Positions 24,677 to 32,089 of a DNA stretch of 36,762 nucleotides are shown in pieces (within the stretch, counting starts at the first letter, position 1; every line of letters starts with the position of its first letter). The notes beneath the pieces are model-generated. The model did no database searches, had not been told where the DNA came from, and was given only the letters and a program-made list of their open reading frames with translations. The stretch spans positions 1-36,762 of the forward strand of contig CAKSPU010000025.1 in the NCBI GenBank assembly GCA_934486875.1, given 5' to 3'. This DNA comes from an uncultured Oscillospiraceae bacterium (GTDB taxonomy: Bacteria > Bacillota > Clostridia > Oscillospirales > Ruminococcaceae). A program made the translations under genes and the position numbers.

Positions 24677-26008
24677 ATGGATAAGGATTTTATGAAAAAA
24701 CAGCCCGTTTTTCCTCTTATTATGTCGATGTCACTGCCTATGGTCATTTCGATGCTTGTAAATTCCCTTTACAACATCATTGACAGCTTTTTTGTGGCGA
24801 AAATAAGCGAGGACGCTATGACGGCGCTTTCGCTGGTCTTTCCCGTTCAGAATTTTATAAATGCAGTGGCTATCGGCTTCGGTATCGGTATAAATGCGGT
24901 CATTGCCATTCATCTCGGTGCAAATGAGGGGGACAAGGCTGACAAGGCGGCTTCTCAGGGACTTTTGCTGTCGGCTGTTCACGGGGTCGTGCTTGCGGCG
25001 GTGTGCATTCCGCTGATGTCTGTGTTCCTCGGAATGTTTACTGATGCGGAAACCGTTATTGAGCTTGGAGTGCAGTATTCGGGCATTGCTTTTTTGTTTG
25101 CGCCTGTTATTATGCTTGGGATATCCCTTGAAAAGATATTCCAGTCGGTAGGTATGATGAAGGTGACGATGATGAGTATGCTCTGCGGCTGCATCACAAA
25201 CATTATACTTGACCCTGTACTTATTTTCGGACTTGGTCCTTTTCCGCAGCTCGGTATGCGAGGGGCGGCAATTGCTACGGCGGCGGGACAGGTGCTGACC
25301 CTTATCATTTACATCGCAGTTTATTTTGTGAAAAAGATGCCTGTGAGGATAAGCGCAGGGAAGCTCAGACCTGACGGAAAGCTTATGGGGAGAATGTACT
25401 CGATCGGCATTCCTGCGACCCTTAATCTTGCTCTCCCCTCTCTGCTCATTTCGGCGCTAAACGGCATTCTGTCCGTTTATTCCCGGAGCTATGTGCTTGT
25501 GCTTGGAATTTACTACAAGCTGCAAACATTTTTATATCTCCCCGCAAACGGCGTTATTCAGGGAATGAGACCTGTTATCGGGTTCAATTACGGTGCGGGG
25601 GAATTTGGACGTGTAAGGAAAATTTACAGCACCGTTCTCGGAATGTGCGCTGTTATTATGACGGCGGGAACTGTGATATGCCTTGCAATACCTGCACAGC
25701 TTATGGGGCTTTTTACGGAAAATCCCGAGACGGTGCTTATCGGGCAGAGGGCTTTGCGGATAATCTCGGTGGGATTTATCGTGTCGGCGGTTTCCGTTGC
25801 GGCTTCGGGCGCTCTGGAGGGGCTCGGAAAGGGTATGCCCTCGCTGCTTATATCACTGCTCAGGTACATTGTGATAATACTGCCCTGCGCCTTTATTCTT
25901 TGCAGAGTCCTTGGCGCTGACGGAGTATGGTGGGCTTTCCCCATTACCGAAGTCATCGGGGCGGCGCTTTCGGCGGTGATCTACAGAAAGGCTGTAAGGA
26001 CGGAATGA
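24677..26008 (+). CDS. MATE family multidrug/sodium exporter
   Basis: This 443-residue protein has twelve predicted membrane helices in two similar halves. It begins KQPVFPLIMSMSLPMVISML with NSLYNIIDSFFVAKI, the typical N-terminal signature of the MepA/NorM/DinF superfamily. The second half repeats PATLNLALPSLLIS and QGMRPVIGFNYGAG. Such proteins export cationic drugs or metabolites using ion gradients. The start is ATG 24677 behind AAAGGAG. An in-frame ATG at 24599 would translate through the terminator hairpin and lacks a ribosome binding site. Expression may be attenuated by the leader terminator. Confidence 0.93.
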   Translation: MDKDFMKKQPVFPLIMSMSLPMVISMLVNSLYNIIDSFFVAKISEDAMTALSLVFPVQNFINAVAIGFGIGINAVIAIHLGANEGDKADKAASQGLLLSAVHGVVLAAVCIPLMSVFLGMFTDAETVIELGVQYSGIAFLFAPVIMLGISLEKIFQSVGMMKVTMMSMLCGCITNIILDPVLIFGLGPFPQLGMRGAAIATAAGQVLTLIIYIAVYFVKKMPVRISAGKLRPDGKLMGRMYSIGIPATLNLALPSLLISALNGILSVYSRSYVLVLGIYYKLQTFLYLPANGVIQGMRPVIGFNYGAGEFGRVRKIYSTVLGMCAVIMTAGTVICLAIPAQLMGLFTENPETVLIGQRALRIISVGFIVSAVSVAASGALEGLGKGMPSLLISLLRYIVIILPCAFILCRVLGADGVWWAFPITEVIGAALSAVIYRKAVRTE

Positions 26009-26035
26009 TACCAAATCACCGATAAAGCTATATGC

Positions 26036-26083
26036 AAAAAATCATCGCATAATCATTTTGCCTGACTATGCGATGATTTTTTT
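26036..26083. terminator. Bidirectional terminator
   Basis: ATCATCGCATA (26041-26051) pairs perfectly with 26067-26077. A run of A precedes and a run of T follows, so it can stop both the MATE transcript and the convergent HExxH gene. Confidence 0.88.
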
Positions 26084-26119
26084 CAGCCCTTTAAAAAGCA
26101 CTTTTTGTAAAAATATTTT

Positions 26120-26620
26120 TTATGACAAACTATCCAGATAATCATATCCGCATTCGTCCAGATATGCATAAACTATTTTTTTTGCATAATATTCTGCCTG
26201 CCGTTCCTCTTGTTCAGGCGTTAAGTCCCAATCGTTTATCCATTGAAAATAATGCGTCAGCTCATGTGCTAAGGAAGCAATACTGCTGCATAATGCATTG
26301 AACTCATCATATCTGGTTTTAAGTTTATTATAATCACCTGCCGCAATTTTAATATACGGTTCTGCCGTTCTGTCAAAAGGTCCCCAGAAGGTAGCGGATA
26401 CATTTTCACCGTCAACAGCTCTTATATAACAAGTGCTTTTCAGATATACGTTAACACGGATCGGAAAAATATAATTTTTTCGCAGCCATTTTGAAAAATC
26501 GTTGAAAAAAAGCTTAAGCTTTCCGTCAATTTCCTTGCAGTAATGCATTCGCAAGGAGCTTCTGATAAACAGTTTATCACAGTAAAATTCCTGCCACTCT
26601 TTGCATTTCCATGGATTCAT
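26120..26620 (-). CDS. HExxH putative metalloprotein, AT-rich
   Basis: The 166-residue protein carries HELTH at 119-123 with a downstream E-Y-Y-A at 143-146, the arrangement of a zinc metalloprotease core with a Glu third ligand. The N-terminal 100 residues form no recognised domain but have Trp- and Lys-rich stretches such as FSKWLRKNYIFPIRV. There is no signal peptide, so it should be cytoplasmic. Its composition is more AT-rich than its surroundings, which hints at transfer. The upstream region has an AAAAGGCGG-like site and an extended -10 promoter at 26656-26684. Its role and substrate are unknown. Confidence 0.7.
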   Translation of the reverse strand: MNPWKCKEWQEFYCDKLFIRSSLRMHYCKEIDGKLKLFFNDFSKWLRKNYIFPIRVNVYLKSTCYIRAVDGENVSATFWGPFDRTAEPYIKIAAGDYNKLKTRYDEFNALCSSIASLAHELTHYFQWINDWDLTPEQEERQAEYYAKKIVYAYLDECGYDYLDSLS

Positions 26621-26655
26621 TACATTGCCGCCTTTTTAAATTTTTATTTAAAAGA

Positions 26656-26684
26656 ATTATATCATATTATAATTTGAAAGTAAA
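26656..26684 (-). promoter_or_regulatory. Promoter of the HExxH gene
   Basis: On the minus strand TTTACT (26679-26684), a 17-base spacer and TATAAT (26656-26661) with a preceding TG form a good extended -10 promoter 36 bases before the start codon. Confidence 0.65.
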
Positions 26685-26783
26685 TCTGCTGAATTTTCTG
26701 TTCACAAAGTGTTTACAAATCTATATTTCCATTCCCTGCGCATTTGTTACCGTGAGGAAACTATGGCACAAAAAAGTGCCTTC

Positions 26784-26812
26784 TTTACATTACATTTCGG
26801 GTGTGTTATTAT
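26784..26812 (+). promoter_or_regulatory. Promoter of the MBL-like / ADP-ribosylation group
   Basis: TTTACA (26784-26789), 17 bases, and TATTAT (26807-26812) with TG at 26804-26805 make an extended -10 promoter. It is the only clear promoter before four consecutive plus-strand genes ending with the sirtuin. Confidence 0.7.
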
Positions 26813-26889
26813 AAAGACACAGAAGAGATACAGCGCTGATATCTCCCGAAAAAACGATTCTTATGACAATTTTTCAGGAGGAAATTATT

Positions 26890-27681
26890 ATGAACAAGAA
26901 CACTTTTACAGCAATAAAGCTCCCTAAGGGCGAAATGAACGTTTACGATTTCGGCGGAGTAAAGCTTCACGCTTACAAGACAAATGACTTCATTGACGAT
27001 GAGGTCTTTGTGGTTGAAAAAGACGGCAGGGCTGTTATTATCGAGTCCCCCTGCTTCTTCGACAACAACAGGGAGCTTGAGGATTATCTCAAAAATGTTG
27101 AGGTGGCAGGTATGCTCATCGCTTATCACGGTGCGGGCGGAAGCTTTATGCCTGATGTTCCCAAATATGCTACGGAAAATGCTGTTGAATATTCCGAGAA
27201 CGGCGGCGGAAAGGCTCTTATCAATAACTTCACAGCCGCTTTCGGTGACGCTTTTGACAAGAGCGTACATAAGATAACAAACATTATCGGTGAGGGCGAG
27301 GTCGTTATCGGCGGAATAAAGTTCATCATTCATCAGACTGCCGATGCTTTTGACATTGAGATACCCGAGATAAATGCGGTGTACACTCATATGCTGGGTC
27401 ACGACTGCCACTCTATCGTTGCGGGTGCGGGTCACGCTGATGCTGTCATCGCACAGCTCAGGGGCTACATTGAGAGAAATTTCGGGCTTATCCTTACCTC
27501 CCACTACACTCCCGAGGACTTAAAGGACGCTCAGACAAAGATAGATTATCTTGAAGAGCTGAAATATATTGCCGCAAAGTGCAGAAATTCCGCTGATTTC
27601 AAGGCTGAGATAAACAGGCTTTACCCCGAATACAGCGGCGGAAATTATCTTGATATGACTGCGGGCTTCTTCTTCGCATAA
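26890..27681 (+). CDS. Putative MBL-fold-like protein lacking canonical metal ligands
   Basis: This 263-residue protein starts at ATG 26890, seven bases after AGGAGG. Its order of elements recalls a metallo-beta-lactamase fold: a strand pair FVVEKDGRAVIIESPCFF, a helix, then GMLIAYHGAGGS where MBLs have the HxHxDH loop, GHDCHSIVAGAGHADA in the middle, and LILTSHYTPEDLKDA near the end where the last His motif occurs. HxHxDH itself is absent, so any activity would be altered. The assignment is tentative. It precedes the flavin/ferredoxin, macrodomain and sirtuin genes on the same strand and may be part of that group. Confidence 0.6.
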   Translation: MNKNTFTAIKLPKGEMNVYDFGGVKLHAYKTNDFIDDEVFVVEKDGRAVIIESPCFFDNNRELEDYLKNVEVAGMLIAYHGAGGSFMPDVPKYATENAVEYSENGGGKALINNFTAAFGDAFDKSVHKITNIIGEGEVVIGGIKFIIHQTADAFDIEIPEINAVYTHMLGHDCHSIVAGAGHADAVIAQLRGYIERNFGLILTSHYTPEDLKDAQTKIDYLEELKYIAAKCRNSADFKAEINRLYPEYSGGNYLDMTAGFFFA

Positions 27682-27689
27682 ATATTTTG

Positions 27690-27727
27690 CGGACGGGCTT
27701 CGGGACATTCCCGACAGCCCTTGTCCG
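27690..27727 (+). repeat. Bulged hairpin between MBL-like and flavoprotein genes
   Basis: CGGAC, GGGCT and CGGGA (27690-27705) pair with TCCCG, AGCCC and GTCCG (27709-27727), with small bulges and a three-base loop. No T-tract follows, so it is not a typical terminator and may shape mRNA stability between the two cistrons. Confidence 0.55.
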
Positions 27728-27746
27728 TGATTAAGGAGAGATTTTT

Positions 27747-28370
27747 ATGACTGTAAAAAATTTTTTTGAGTTTATCGTCAGGGAGATACACTCGGTGGTC
27801 ATAGCAACGGTGAATGACGACGTGCTGCCTGTGACCTGTGTTATCGACATTATGCACTGCGATGAAGGGGGACTGTATTTTCTCACGGCAAAGGGCAAGA
27901 ATTTTTACAGTCGGCTTACAGCACACAAGTATGTGTCACTTTCGGGTATGAAGGGCTGCGACACTATGCATTGTATCGCTGTTTCGGTCAGAGGCAGGGT
28001 CAGAGAGGTCGGAAGCGGAATGCTGCCCGTTCTTCTGGAGGAAAATCCGTATATGTATGAGATATATCCCACGCCTGACAGCAGAAAGGCGCTGACGGTT
28101 TTTCAGCTCTATGAGGGCTGCGGCGAATGGTTCGACCTTTCAAAAAAGCCTGTGGAACGGGCAGAATTTTCATTTGGCGGCGGAAATAATGAAAAAAGCG
28201 GATATGAAATAAGTGAAAAATGCATCGGCTGCGGTGAATGCACAAATGTCTGTCCTCAGGACTGCATTGTTATCTCAGGCGGCAGAGCATTCATAAAGCA
28301 GGAAAACTGTCTGCACTGCGGCGGCTGCGCAGATATTTGCCCCGCAAGTGCGGTAATTAAGAGGAGTTGA
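27747..28370 (+). CDS. Split-barrel (PNPOx-like) flavoprotein fused to 2x[4Fe-4S] ferredoxin
   Basis: The first 130 or so residues (NFFEFIVREIHSVVIATVND ... GLYFLTAKGKNFYSRL) have the pattern of the pyridoxamine-phosphate-oxidase-like FMN-binding split barrel. From about residue 150 the protein carries two ferredoxin motifs, CIGCGECTNVCPQDC and CLHCGGCADICP. Flavin plus two [4Fe-4S] clusters suggests an electron-transfer reductase in the cytoplasm. The substrate is unknown. AAGGAGAG precedes the ATG. The macrodomain gene begins four bases after its stop, so the two are almost certainly cotranscribed. Confidence 0.88.
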   Translation: MTVKNFFEFIVREIHSVVIATVNDDVLPVTCVIDIMHCDEGGLYFLTAKGKNFYSRLTAHKYVSLSGMKGCDTMHCIAVSVRGRVREVGSGMLPVLLEENPYMYEIYPTPDSRKALTVFQLYEGCGEWFDLSKKPVERAEFSFGGGNNEKSGYEISEKCIGCGECTNVCPQDCIVISGGRAFIKQENCLHCGGCADICPASAVIKRS

Positions 28371-28374
28371 TGCT

Positions 28375-29142
28375 ATGACACATTCGGAGACGCTTTTATT
28401 TCTTATAAAAAAGCTTTCAGATGAGCGGAATGATATAGGGACAGTGAAAATCCCCGATGACGAGGGGGAAAGGTTCAGGCTTTACCGCTCACTTGTGAAC
28501 ATTCGCCCTGCTGTGGCGGCTGATGAGGATTATCTCGAAGCGGAGGACAGATTTCTGCGGGAGGAGATATCACGCCGTGGGATAACGGATATTTCGGATA
28601 TGACTCCCTGCGGGGACGGGATCTTTCTGTGGCAGGGGGATATTACCGGGCTCAGGTGCGGGGCTATAGTCAATGCTGCCAATTCGGGGCTTACGGGGTG
28701 CTGGCGGCCCTGTCACGGGTGCATCGACAATGCTATACACACCTTTGCGGGAGTAAGGCTCAGATATGAATGCAGCAAGATCATTGAGAAGCAGGGACAC
28801 GAGGAGATGACGGGCGGGGCGAAAGTGACGGGAGCTTACAATCTGCCCTGTGAATATGTGATACACACGGTGGGTCCTGTTGTGAACGGCAGGCTGACAC
28901 CACGGCACTGCGAAGAGCTGCGGAGCTGTTATATCTCCAGCCTTGAAGCGGCTGCGGCAAATCACATTGACAGCATTGCTTTCTGCTGCATTTCAACGGG
29001 TGTGTTCGGATTTCCGCAGAAAAAGGCGGCGGAAATTGCTGTGGACACGGTCAGGGAATTTCGGAAAAATAATGATATTCGGGTGATATTCAATGTTTTT
29101 AAGGACGAGGACGCAGAAATTTACAAGGGACTTCTCGGATAA
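28375..29142 (+). CDS. Zinc-dependent macrodomain protein-ADP-ribose hydrolase
   Basis: The 255-residue protein has a helical N-terminal extension (1-80) and a macrodomain with GDIT-x-L, AIVNAANSGL and a closing STGVFGFP loop. GCWRPCHGCIDNAIH carries Cys109, His114 and Cys116 at the positions of the zinc ligands of the SpyMacroD/SauMacro class. These enzymes remove mono-ADP-ribose from proteins and are encoded next to class M sirtuins, as here: the next gene overlaps its 3' end by 50 bases. The start follows AGAGGAG. Confidence 0.93.
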   Translation: MTHSETLLFLIKKLSDERNDIGTVKIPDDEGERFRLYRSLVNIRPAVAADEDYLEAEDRFLREEISRRGITDISDMTPCGDGIFLWQGDITGLRCGAIVNAANSGLTGCWRPCHGCIDNAIHTFAGVRLRYECSKIIEKQGHEEMTGGAKVTGAYNLPCEYVIHTVGPVVNGRLTPRHCEELRSCYISSLEAAAANHIDSIAFCCISTGVFGFPQKKAAEIAVDTVREFRKNNDIRVIFNVFKDEDAEIYKGLLG

Positions 29143-29980
29143 AATTGAGCGGCTGTGCGATGAGATAAAAAATGCCGACGCTGTTGTTATCGGTGCGGGG
29201 GCGGGGCTTTCGGCATCGGCGGGATTTGCCTATGACGGTGAGAGATTCCAAAGATATTTTTCCGATTTTGCGGAAAAATACGGCATCAGGGATATGTACT
29301 CGGGGGGCTTTTTCCCCTTTGAGACAGCGGAGGAATACTGGGCTTACTGGTCGAGATATATCCTTATAAACCGATATGACACCGAGGAAAACGGCACTTA
29401 CAGGCGGCTTTTTGAGCTTATGGAGGGCAAGGACTATTTCGTGCTGACCACAAATGTTGACCACCAGTTTCAAAAGGCGGGCTTTGACAGGCACAGACTT
29501 TTTTATACTCAGGGGGATTACGGGCTTTTTCAGTGCTCTCTCCCCTGCTGTCGGGAGACCTTTGACAACGAAAGGGTCATACGGGAAATGGTGAGACAGC
29601 AGGAAAATATGCGCATTTCCTCCGAGCTTATCCCCAAATGTCCCAAATGCGGCAGGGCAATGACTATGAACCTGCGTGTGGATGATTCCTTTGTTCAGGA
29701 CGATGGCTGGTACAGGGCAAGCGAAAGGTATGAAGATTTTATCCGCAGGCACAGGGGGCTTCGGGCGCTGTTTCTGGAGCTTGGGGTGGGATATAACACT
29801 CCTGCGATCATCAAATATCCGTTCCGGCAGATGACGGCGGAAAATCCGCAAAATGTTTATGCCTGCATTAATTTCGGGGAGGCGGCTGCGCCTGCGGAAA
29901 TTGAGAGGCAGTCTGTCTGCATCAACGGGGACATCGGTGATATTCTCGGAAAATGCATTGATAAAATAAGAGAAAACTGA
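29093..29980 (+). CDS. Class M sirtuin (SirTM), protein mono-ADP-ribosyltransferase
   Basis: The 295-residue protein has the NAD-binding stretch GAGAGLSASAG (34-44), TTNVDHQF with Asn121, and YTQGDYG with Gln140 where deacetylating sirtuins have the catalytic His. A zinc module has Cys148, Cys152/153, Cys183 and Cys186. The Asn/Gln pair with a spacing of 19 matches Asn118/Gln137 reported for Streptococcus pyogenes SirTM, which ADP-ribosylates lipoylated GcvH-L. The start at ATG 29093 lies inside the macrodomain gene and its ribosome binding site is weak, consistent with coupled translation. No GcvH-L or lipoate ligase gene is nearby. Confidence 0.92.
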   Translation: MFLRTRTQKFTRDFSDKIERLCDEIKNADAVVIGAGAGLSASAGFAYDGERFQRYFSDFAEKYGIRDMYSGGFFPFETAEEYWAYWSRYILINRYDTEENGTYRRLFELMEGKDYFVLTTNVDHQFQKAGFDRHRLFYTQGDYGLFQCSLPCCRETFDNERVIREMVRQQENMRISSELIPKCPKCGRAMTMNLRVDDSFVQDDGWYRASERYEDFIRRHRGLRALFLELGVGYNTPAIIKYPFRQMTAENPQNVYACINFGEAAAPAEIERQSVCINGDIGDILGKCIDKIREN

Positions 29981-30008
29981 CTTATTTTGTAAAATAAAAT
30001 CGTATCGC

Positions 30009-30037
30009 TTGACAAAATGCAGCTTTTGTGATATGCT
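30009..30037 (+). promoter_or_regulatory. Promoter of the thiT transcript
   Basis: TTGACA (30009-30014), 17 bases and TATGCT (30032-30037) with preceding TG form an extended -10 promoter. The predicted start is just before the riboswitch aptamer. Confidence 0.75.
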
Positions 30038-30044
30038 GATATTT

Positions 30045-30135
30045 ATACGGGGAGCTTTTGTTTTCAAGGCTGAGAGGAAACGGCAAACGTTTCGACCCAT
30101 TGACCTGATTCGGATAATGCCGACGTAGGGATTTT
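30045..30135 (+). ncRNA. TPP riboswitch (THI element)
   Basis: The conserved TPP-aptamer blocks are present in order: CGGGGAGC (30048-30055), GGCTGAGA (30068-30075), GACCC (30094-30098), ACCTGAT (30103-30109), GGATAATGCC (30112-30121) and CGTAGGGA (30124-30131). It lies between the thiT promoter and gene. Thiamine pyrophosphate binding should reduce thiT expression through the terminators that follow. Confidence 0.96.
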
Positions 30136-30163
30136 CATTATAAGCTTTTTATGTATGAAAATT

Positions 30164-30192
30164 CCGCAGGGTTTCTCTGCGGTTTTCCTTTT
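30164..30192 (+). terminator. Riboswitch terminator 1
   Basis: CCGCAG (30164-30169) pairs with CTGCGG (30177-30182) and is followed by TTTTCCTTTT. It is the first of two terminator-like hairpins between aptamer and thiT. Confidence 0.7.
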
Positions 30193-30199
30193 CCCGTGG

Positions 30200-30236
30200 G
30201 AGATCTGCGCCGTTTACAGGTTCGGATCTCTTTTTT
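30200..30236 (+). terminator. Riboswitch terminator 2
   Basis: GAGATC (30200-30205) pairs with GATCTC (30225-30230) and is followed immediately by six T. It ends 26 bases before the thiT start codon. Having two hairpins suggests a fail-safe or two-stage expression platform. Confidence 0.7.
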
Positions 30237-30262
30237 ATTTTCATTTTCAGGAGGTTTTTTCT

Positions 30263-30844
30263 ATGAAAAACAACAAAGTCCGCATTCTCGTTGAGGGTGC
30301 AATGATGGTAGCGCTGGCTACGGTGCTCAGCTACATCAGAGTTTTCAAGCTGCCCTGGGGCGGCTCTATCACGCTTCTTTCTATGCTCCCCATTGCGGTT
30401 TTCAGCATCAGAAGAGGATTAAAGGCAGGCTTCGCCGTTTCCTTTGTTTTCTCTCTCGTTCAGCTGGGTCAGGGCATACTTGACGGCCTTTTCGGCTGGG
30501 GTCTTACTCCCGTTATGCTCATTGCCTGCATTTTCCTTGACTATGTGGGTGCTTACAGCGTTCTCGGCATTGCGGGAATTTTCAAAAACAAGGGCATCGG
30601 CGGTATGATCGGCGGCACTGCGCTGGCTGTATTCCTCCGCTTCGTGTTCCACTTCCTCAGCGGCATTGTTATCTGGCACTCCTACGGTGCTCTTTGGAGC
30701 GGCTTCTCCACTGACAATGAAGTTCTTTACAGCCTGCTTTACAACGGTGCTTATATGCTTCCCGAGCTTATCTTTACCGTTGTCGGTGCGGCTGTTCTCT
30801 TCTCTGTTCCTCAGACCAAGAGACTCCTTACCGTTAAGGACTGA
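30263..30844 (+). CDS. thiT: Energy-coupled thiamine transporter S component ThiT
   Basis: The 193-residue membrane protein has six hydrophobic helices and the ThiT pattern: LVEGAMMVALATVLSYI, LPWGGSITLLSMLPI, FSIRRGLKAG, and a late WHSYGALWSG with Tyr and Trp residues near the thiamine site. ThiT binds thiamine and works with the shared EcfA-EcfA'-EcfT module, encoded elsewhere. The TPP riboswitch upstream independently supports the assignment. The start is ATG 30263 behind AGGAGG. The longer in-frame ATG at 30155 would run through both terminator hairpins. Confidence 0.95.
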   Translation: MKNNKVRILVEGAMMVALATVLSYIRVFKLPWGGSITLLSMLPIAVFSIRRGLKAGFAVSFVFSLVQLGQGILDGLFGWGLTPVMLIACIFLDYVGAYSVLGIAGIFKNKGIGGMIGGTALAVFLRFVFHFLSGIVIWHSYGALWSGFSTDNEVLYSLLYNGAYMLPELIFTVVGAAVLFSVPQTKRLLTVKD

Positions 30845-30857
30845 TACATAAAAATTT

Positions 30858-30890
30858 ATGCCCGCTTCTTCTGTGAAGCGGGCATTTTTT
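30858..30890 (+). terminator. Terminator after thiT
   Basis: ATGCCCGCTTC (30858-30868) pairs perfectly with 30875-30885, followed by a T run. The T run overlaps the stop codon of the convergent gene. Confidence 0.9.
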
Positions 30891-31260
30891 ATGTATTCAT
30901 TATAATCATAAATGCCAAGGCATTTACCGGTGCCGTGGCATTTACTGAGCCGAACTGTGCCACGAGCCATATGCCGAGCACTGCCAAGCCCGTCATTGCG
31001 AGCACAAGAAAAATTTTCATCACGGCACACATTATCCCTGCCCCTGAGGGGTTGTAAAAAAGGCTTACGCCCACAAGGATAAGTCCCCCGATACACTGGA
31101 GAACAAGCAGTATGGTCTGCACTGCGAAAAACATCTCGCTGTACTGCCCTTCGGGACAGACTTCAAGATATATGCTGTGAAGGCGCATTACCAGGTATGA
31201 CGCTGCGGCTGCAAGTATCATACAGCCCACTGTTTTTCTGAGACTGAAAAAAGCTCCCAT
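30889..31260 (-). CDS. Small membrane protein of unknown function
   Basis: This 123-residue protein has about three hydrophobic helices (residues 10-25, 45-65 and 78-100) plus a hydrophobic tail. The N-terminus MGAFFSLRKTVGC is weakly basic. No family was recognised. Its stop overlaps the T-run of the thiT terminator. It lies 54 bases downstream of the prepilin gene on the same strand and could be cotranscribed with it, although a function in pilus assembly is not shown. Confidence 0.6.
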   Translation of the reverse strand: MGAFFSLRKTVGCMILAAAASYLVMRLHSIYLEVCPEGQYSEMFFAVQTILLVLQCIGGLILVGVSLFYNPSGAGIMCAVMKIFLVLAMTGLAVLGIWLVAQFGSVNATAPVNALAFMIIMNT

Positions 31261-31314
31261 GACCCCACTCCGTTCCTGTTCATTGGGTATTCTGCTTTAA
31301 ACAGCCTGCGGAAC

Positions 31315-31782
31315 TTAATTAGTGGGATAGCTTCCGATGCCCTTTCCCGTTACGTCACGCTCGACCTCATCGTATGTGTACATTCTGACATCGGTCAAGT
31401 CAATATTGTTTTTGCTGCTCCACACGGCATAGAGGACATCTTTTCCATTGGGAGAAATCACAAAGGCATAATGACCTTTGAAATCGTCACCCATAAACTT
31501 GCCCACCGAGAGATCGTCTGAGCTGCCTGCTGCATAGGCTGTTCCCGAATCATCTCCCGTGTATATCTCATTTCCGTTTATGGTGCTGCTTTCGATGTTT
31601 TCAAGCAGTGAAAGCTTTGCGGCATTATATACATTTCTTGCATTCGACGTGATCGTTGCGGCATTTGCCTGATGGGTATAGCCGATGATAGACGGAATGA
31701 TTATTGCAGAAAGTGCGGCTATTATTGCTATTACAACGATGACCTCGATCAATGTGAAACCCTTTAGTTTTTGATTTGACAT
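31315..31782 (-). CDS. Orphan type IV prepilin-like protein
   Basis: The 155-residue protein begins with the class III signal MSNQKLKG followed by FTLIEVIVVIAIIAALSAI, the prepilin-peptidase cleavage site and pilin helix with the conserved Glu5 (PulG/ComGC/PilE type). The mature domain is 145 residues with Gly, Asp and Ser-rich loops and no Cys. Pilin assembly needs an ATPase, a platform protein and a peptidase. None is encoded in the window, so it must rely on machinery elsewhere. The upstream site AAAAGGGGTG is a fair ribosome binding site. Confidence 0.88.
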   Translation of the reverse strand: MSNQKLKGFTLIEVIVVIAIIAALSAIIIPSIIGYTHQANAATITSNARNVYNAAKLSLLENIESSTINGNEIYTGDDSGTAYAAGSSDDLSVGKFMGDDFKGHYAFVISPNGKDVLYAVWSSKNNIDLTDVRMYTYDEVERDVTGKGIGSYPTN

Positions 31783-32089
31783 TTGCGATCACACCCCTTT
31801 TTCTCATTATACATCAATGCGCAGGTATATATATTAAATTTTATAGATGTACACATTTTCTTTCTGTTAATATTTATATGCAAATGTTACAGAATGGTGA
31901 TTATGCTTTGCGGAGATTTACATTTATTCAAAAGAAATGCTGTCATTTTTTTACAGTTCTGCTTTTTATGCACTATGATATAAAACCACTCCAATTCCTG
32001 CCAAAAATTTTACAGCCGCAGCCCTTTAACTTTGGGAAATTATGTGATATAATATTATCATTAAGGCAAAGAAAGGATCATACTGACCT
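31783..32089. other. Divergent intergenic region
   Basis: The 307-base AT-rich region separates the pilin (minus) and the SGNH lipoprotein (plus). It contains a TATAAT on the minus strand at 31806-31811 without a good -35, and the plus-strand promoter at 32025-32053. No coding ORF with a ribosome binding site or riboswitch consensus was recognised, and I looked specifically for a c-di-GMP-I aptamer pattern. Confidence 0.6.
32025..32053 (+). promoter_or_regulatory. Promoter of the SGNH lipoprotein gene
   Basis: TATAAT (32048-32053) is preceded by TG at 32045-32046 and lies 17 bases after TTTAAC (32025-32030). The weak -35 is offset by the extended -10. GAAAGGA follows before ATG 32090. Confidence 0.65.

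Noticed and set aside
30155..30262. N-terminal extension of ThiT
   Set aside because: Translation would run through both riboswitch terminators. ATG 30263 has AGGAGG and matches ThiT length.
31783..32089. c-di-GMP riboswitch before the pilin gene
   Set aside because: Clostridial pilin genes sometimes carry one, but I could not find the conserved aptamer blocks on either strand.
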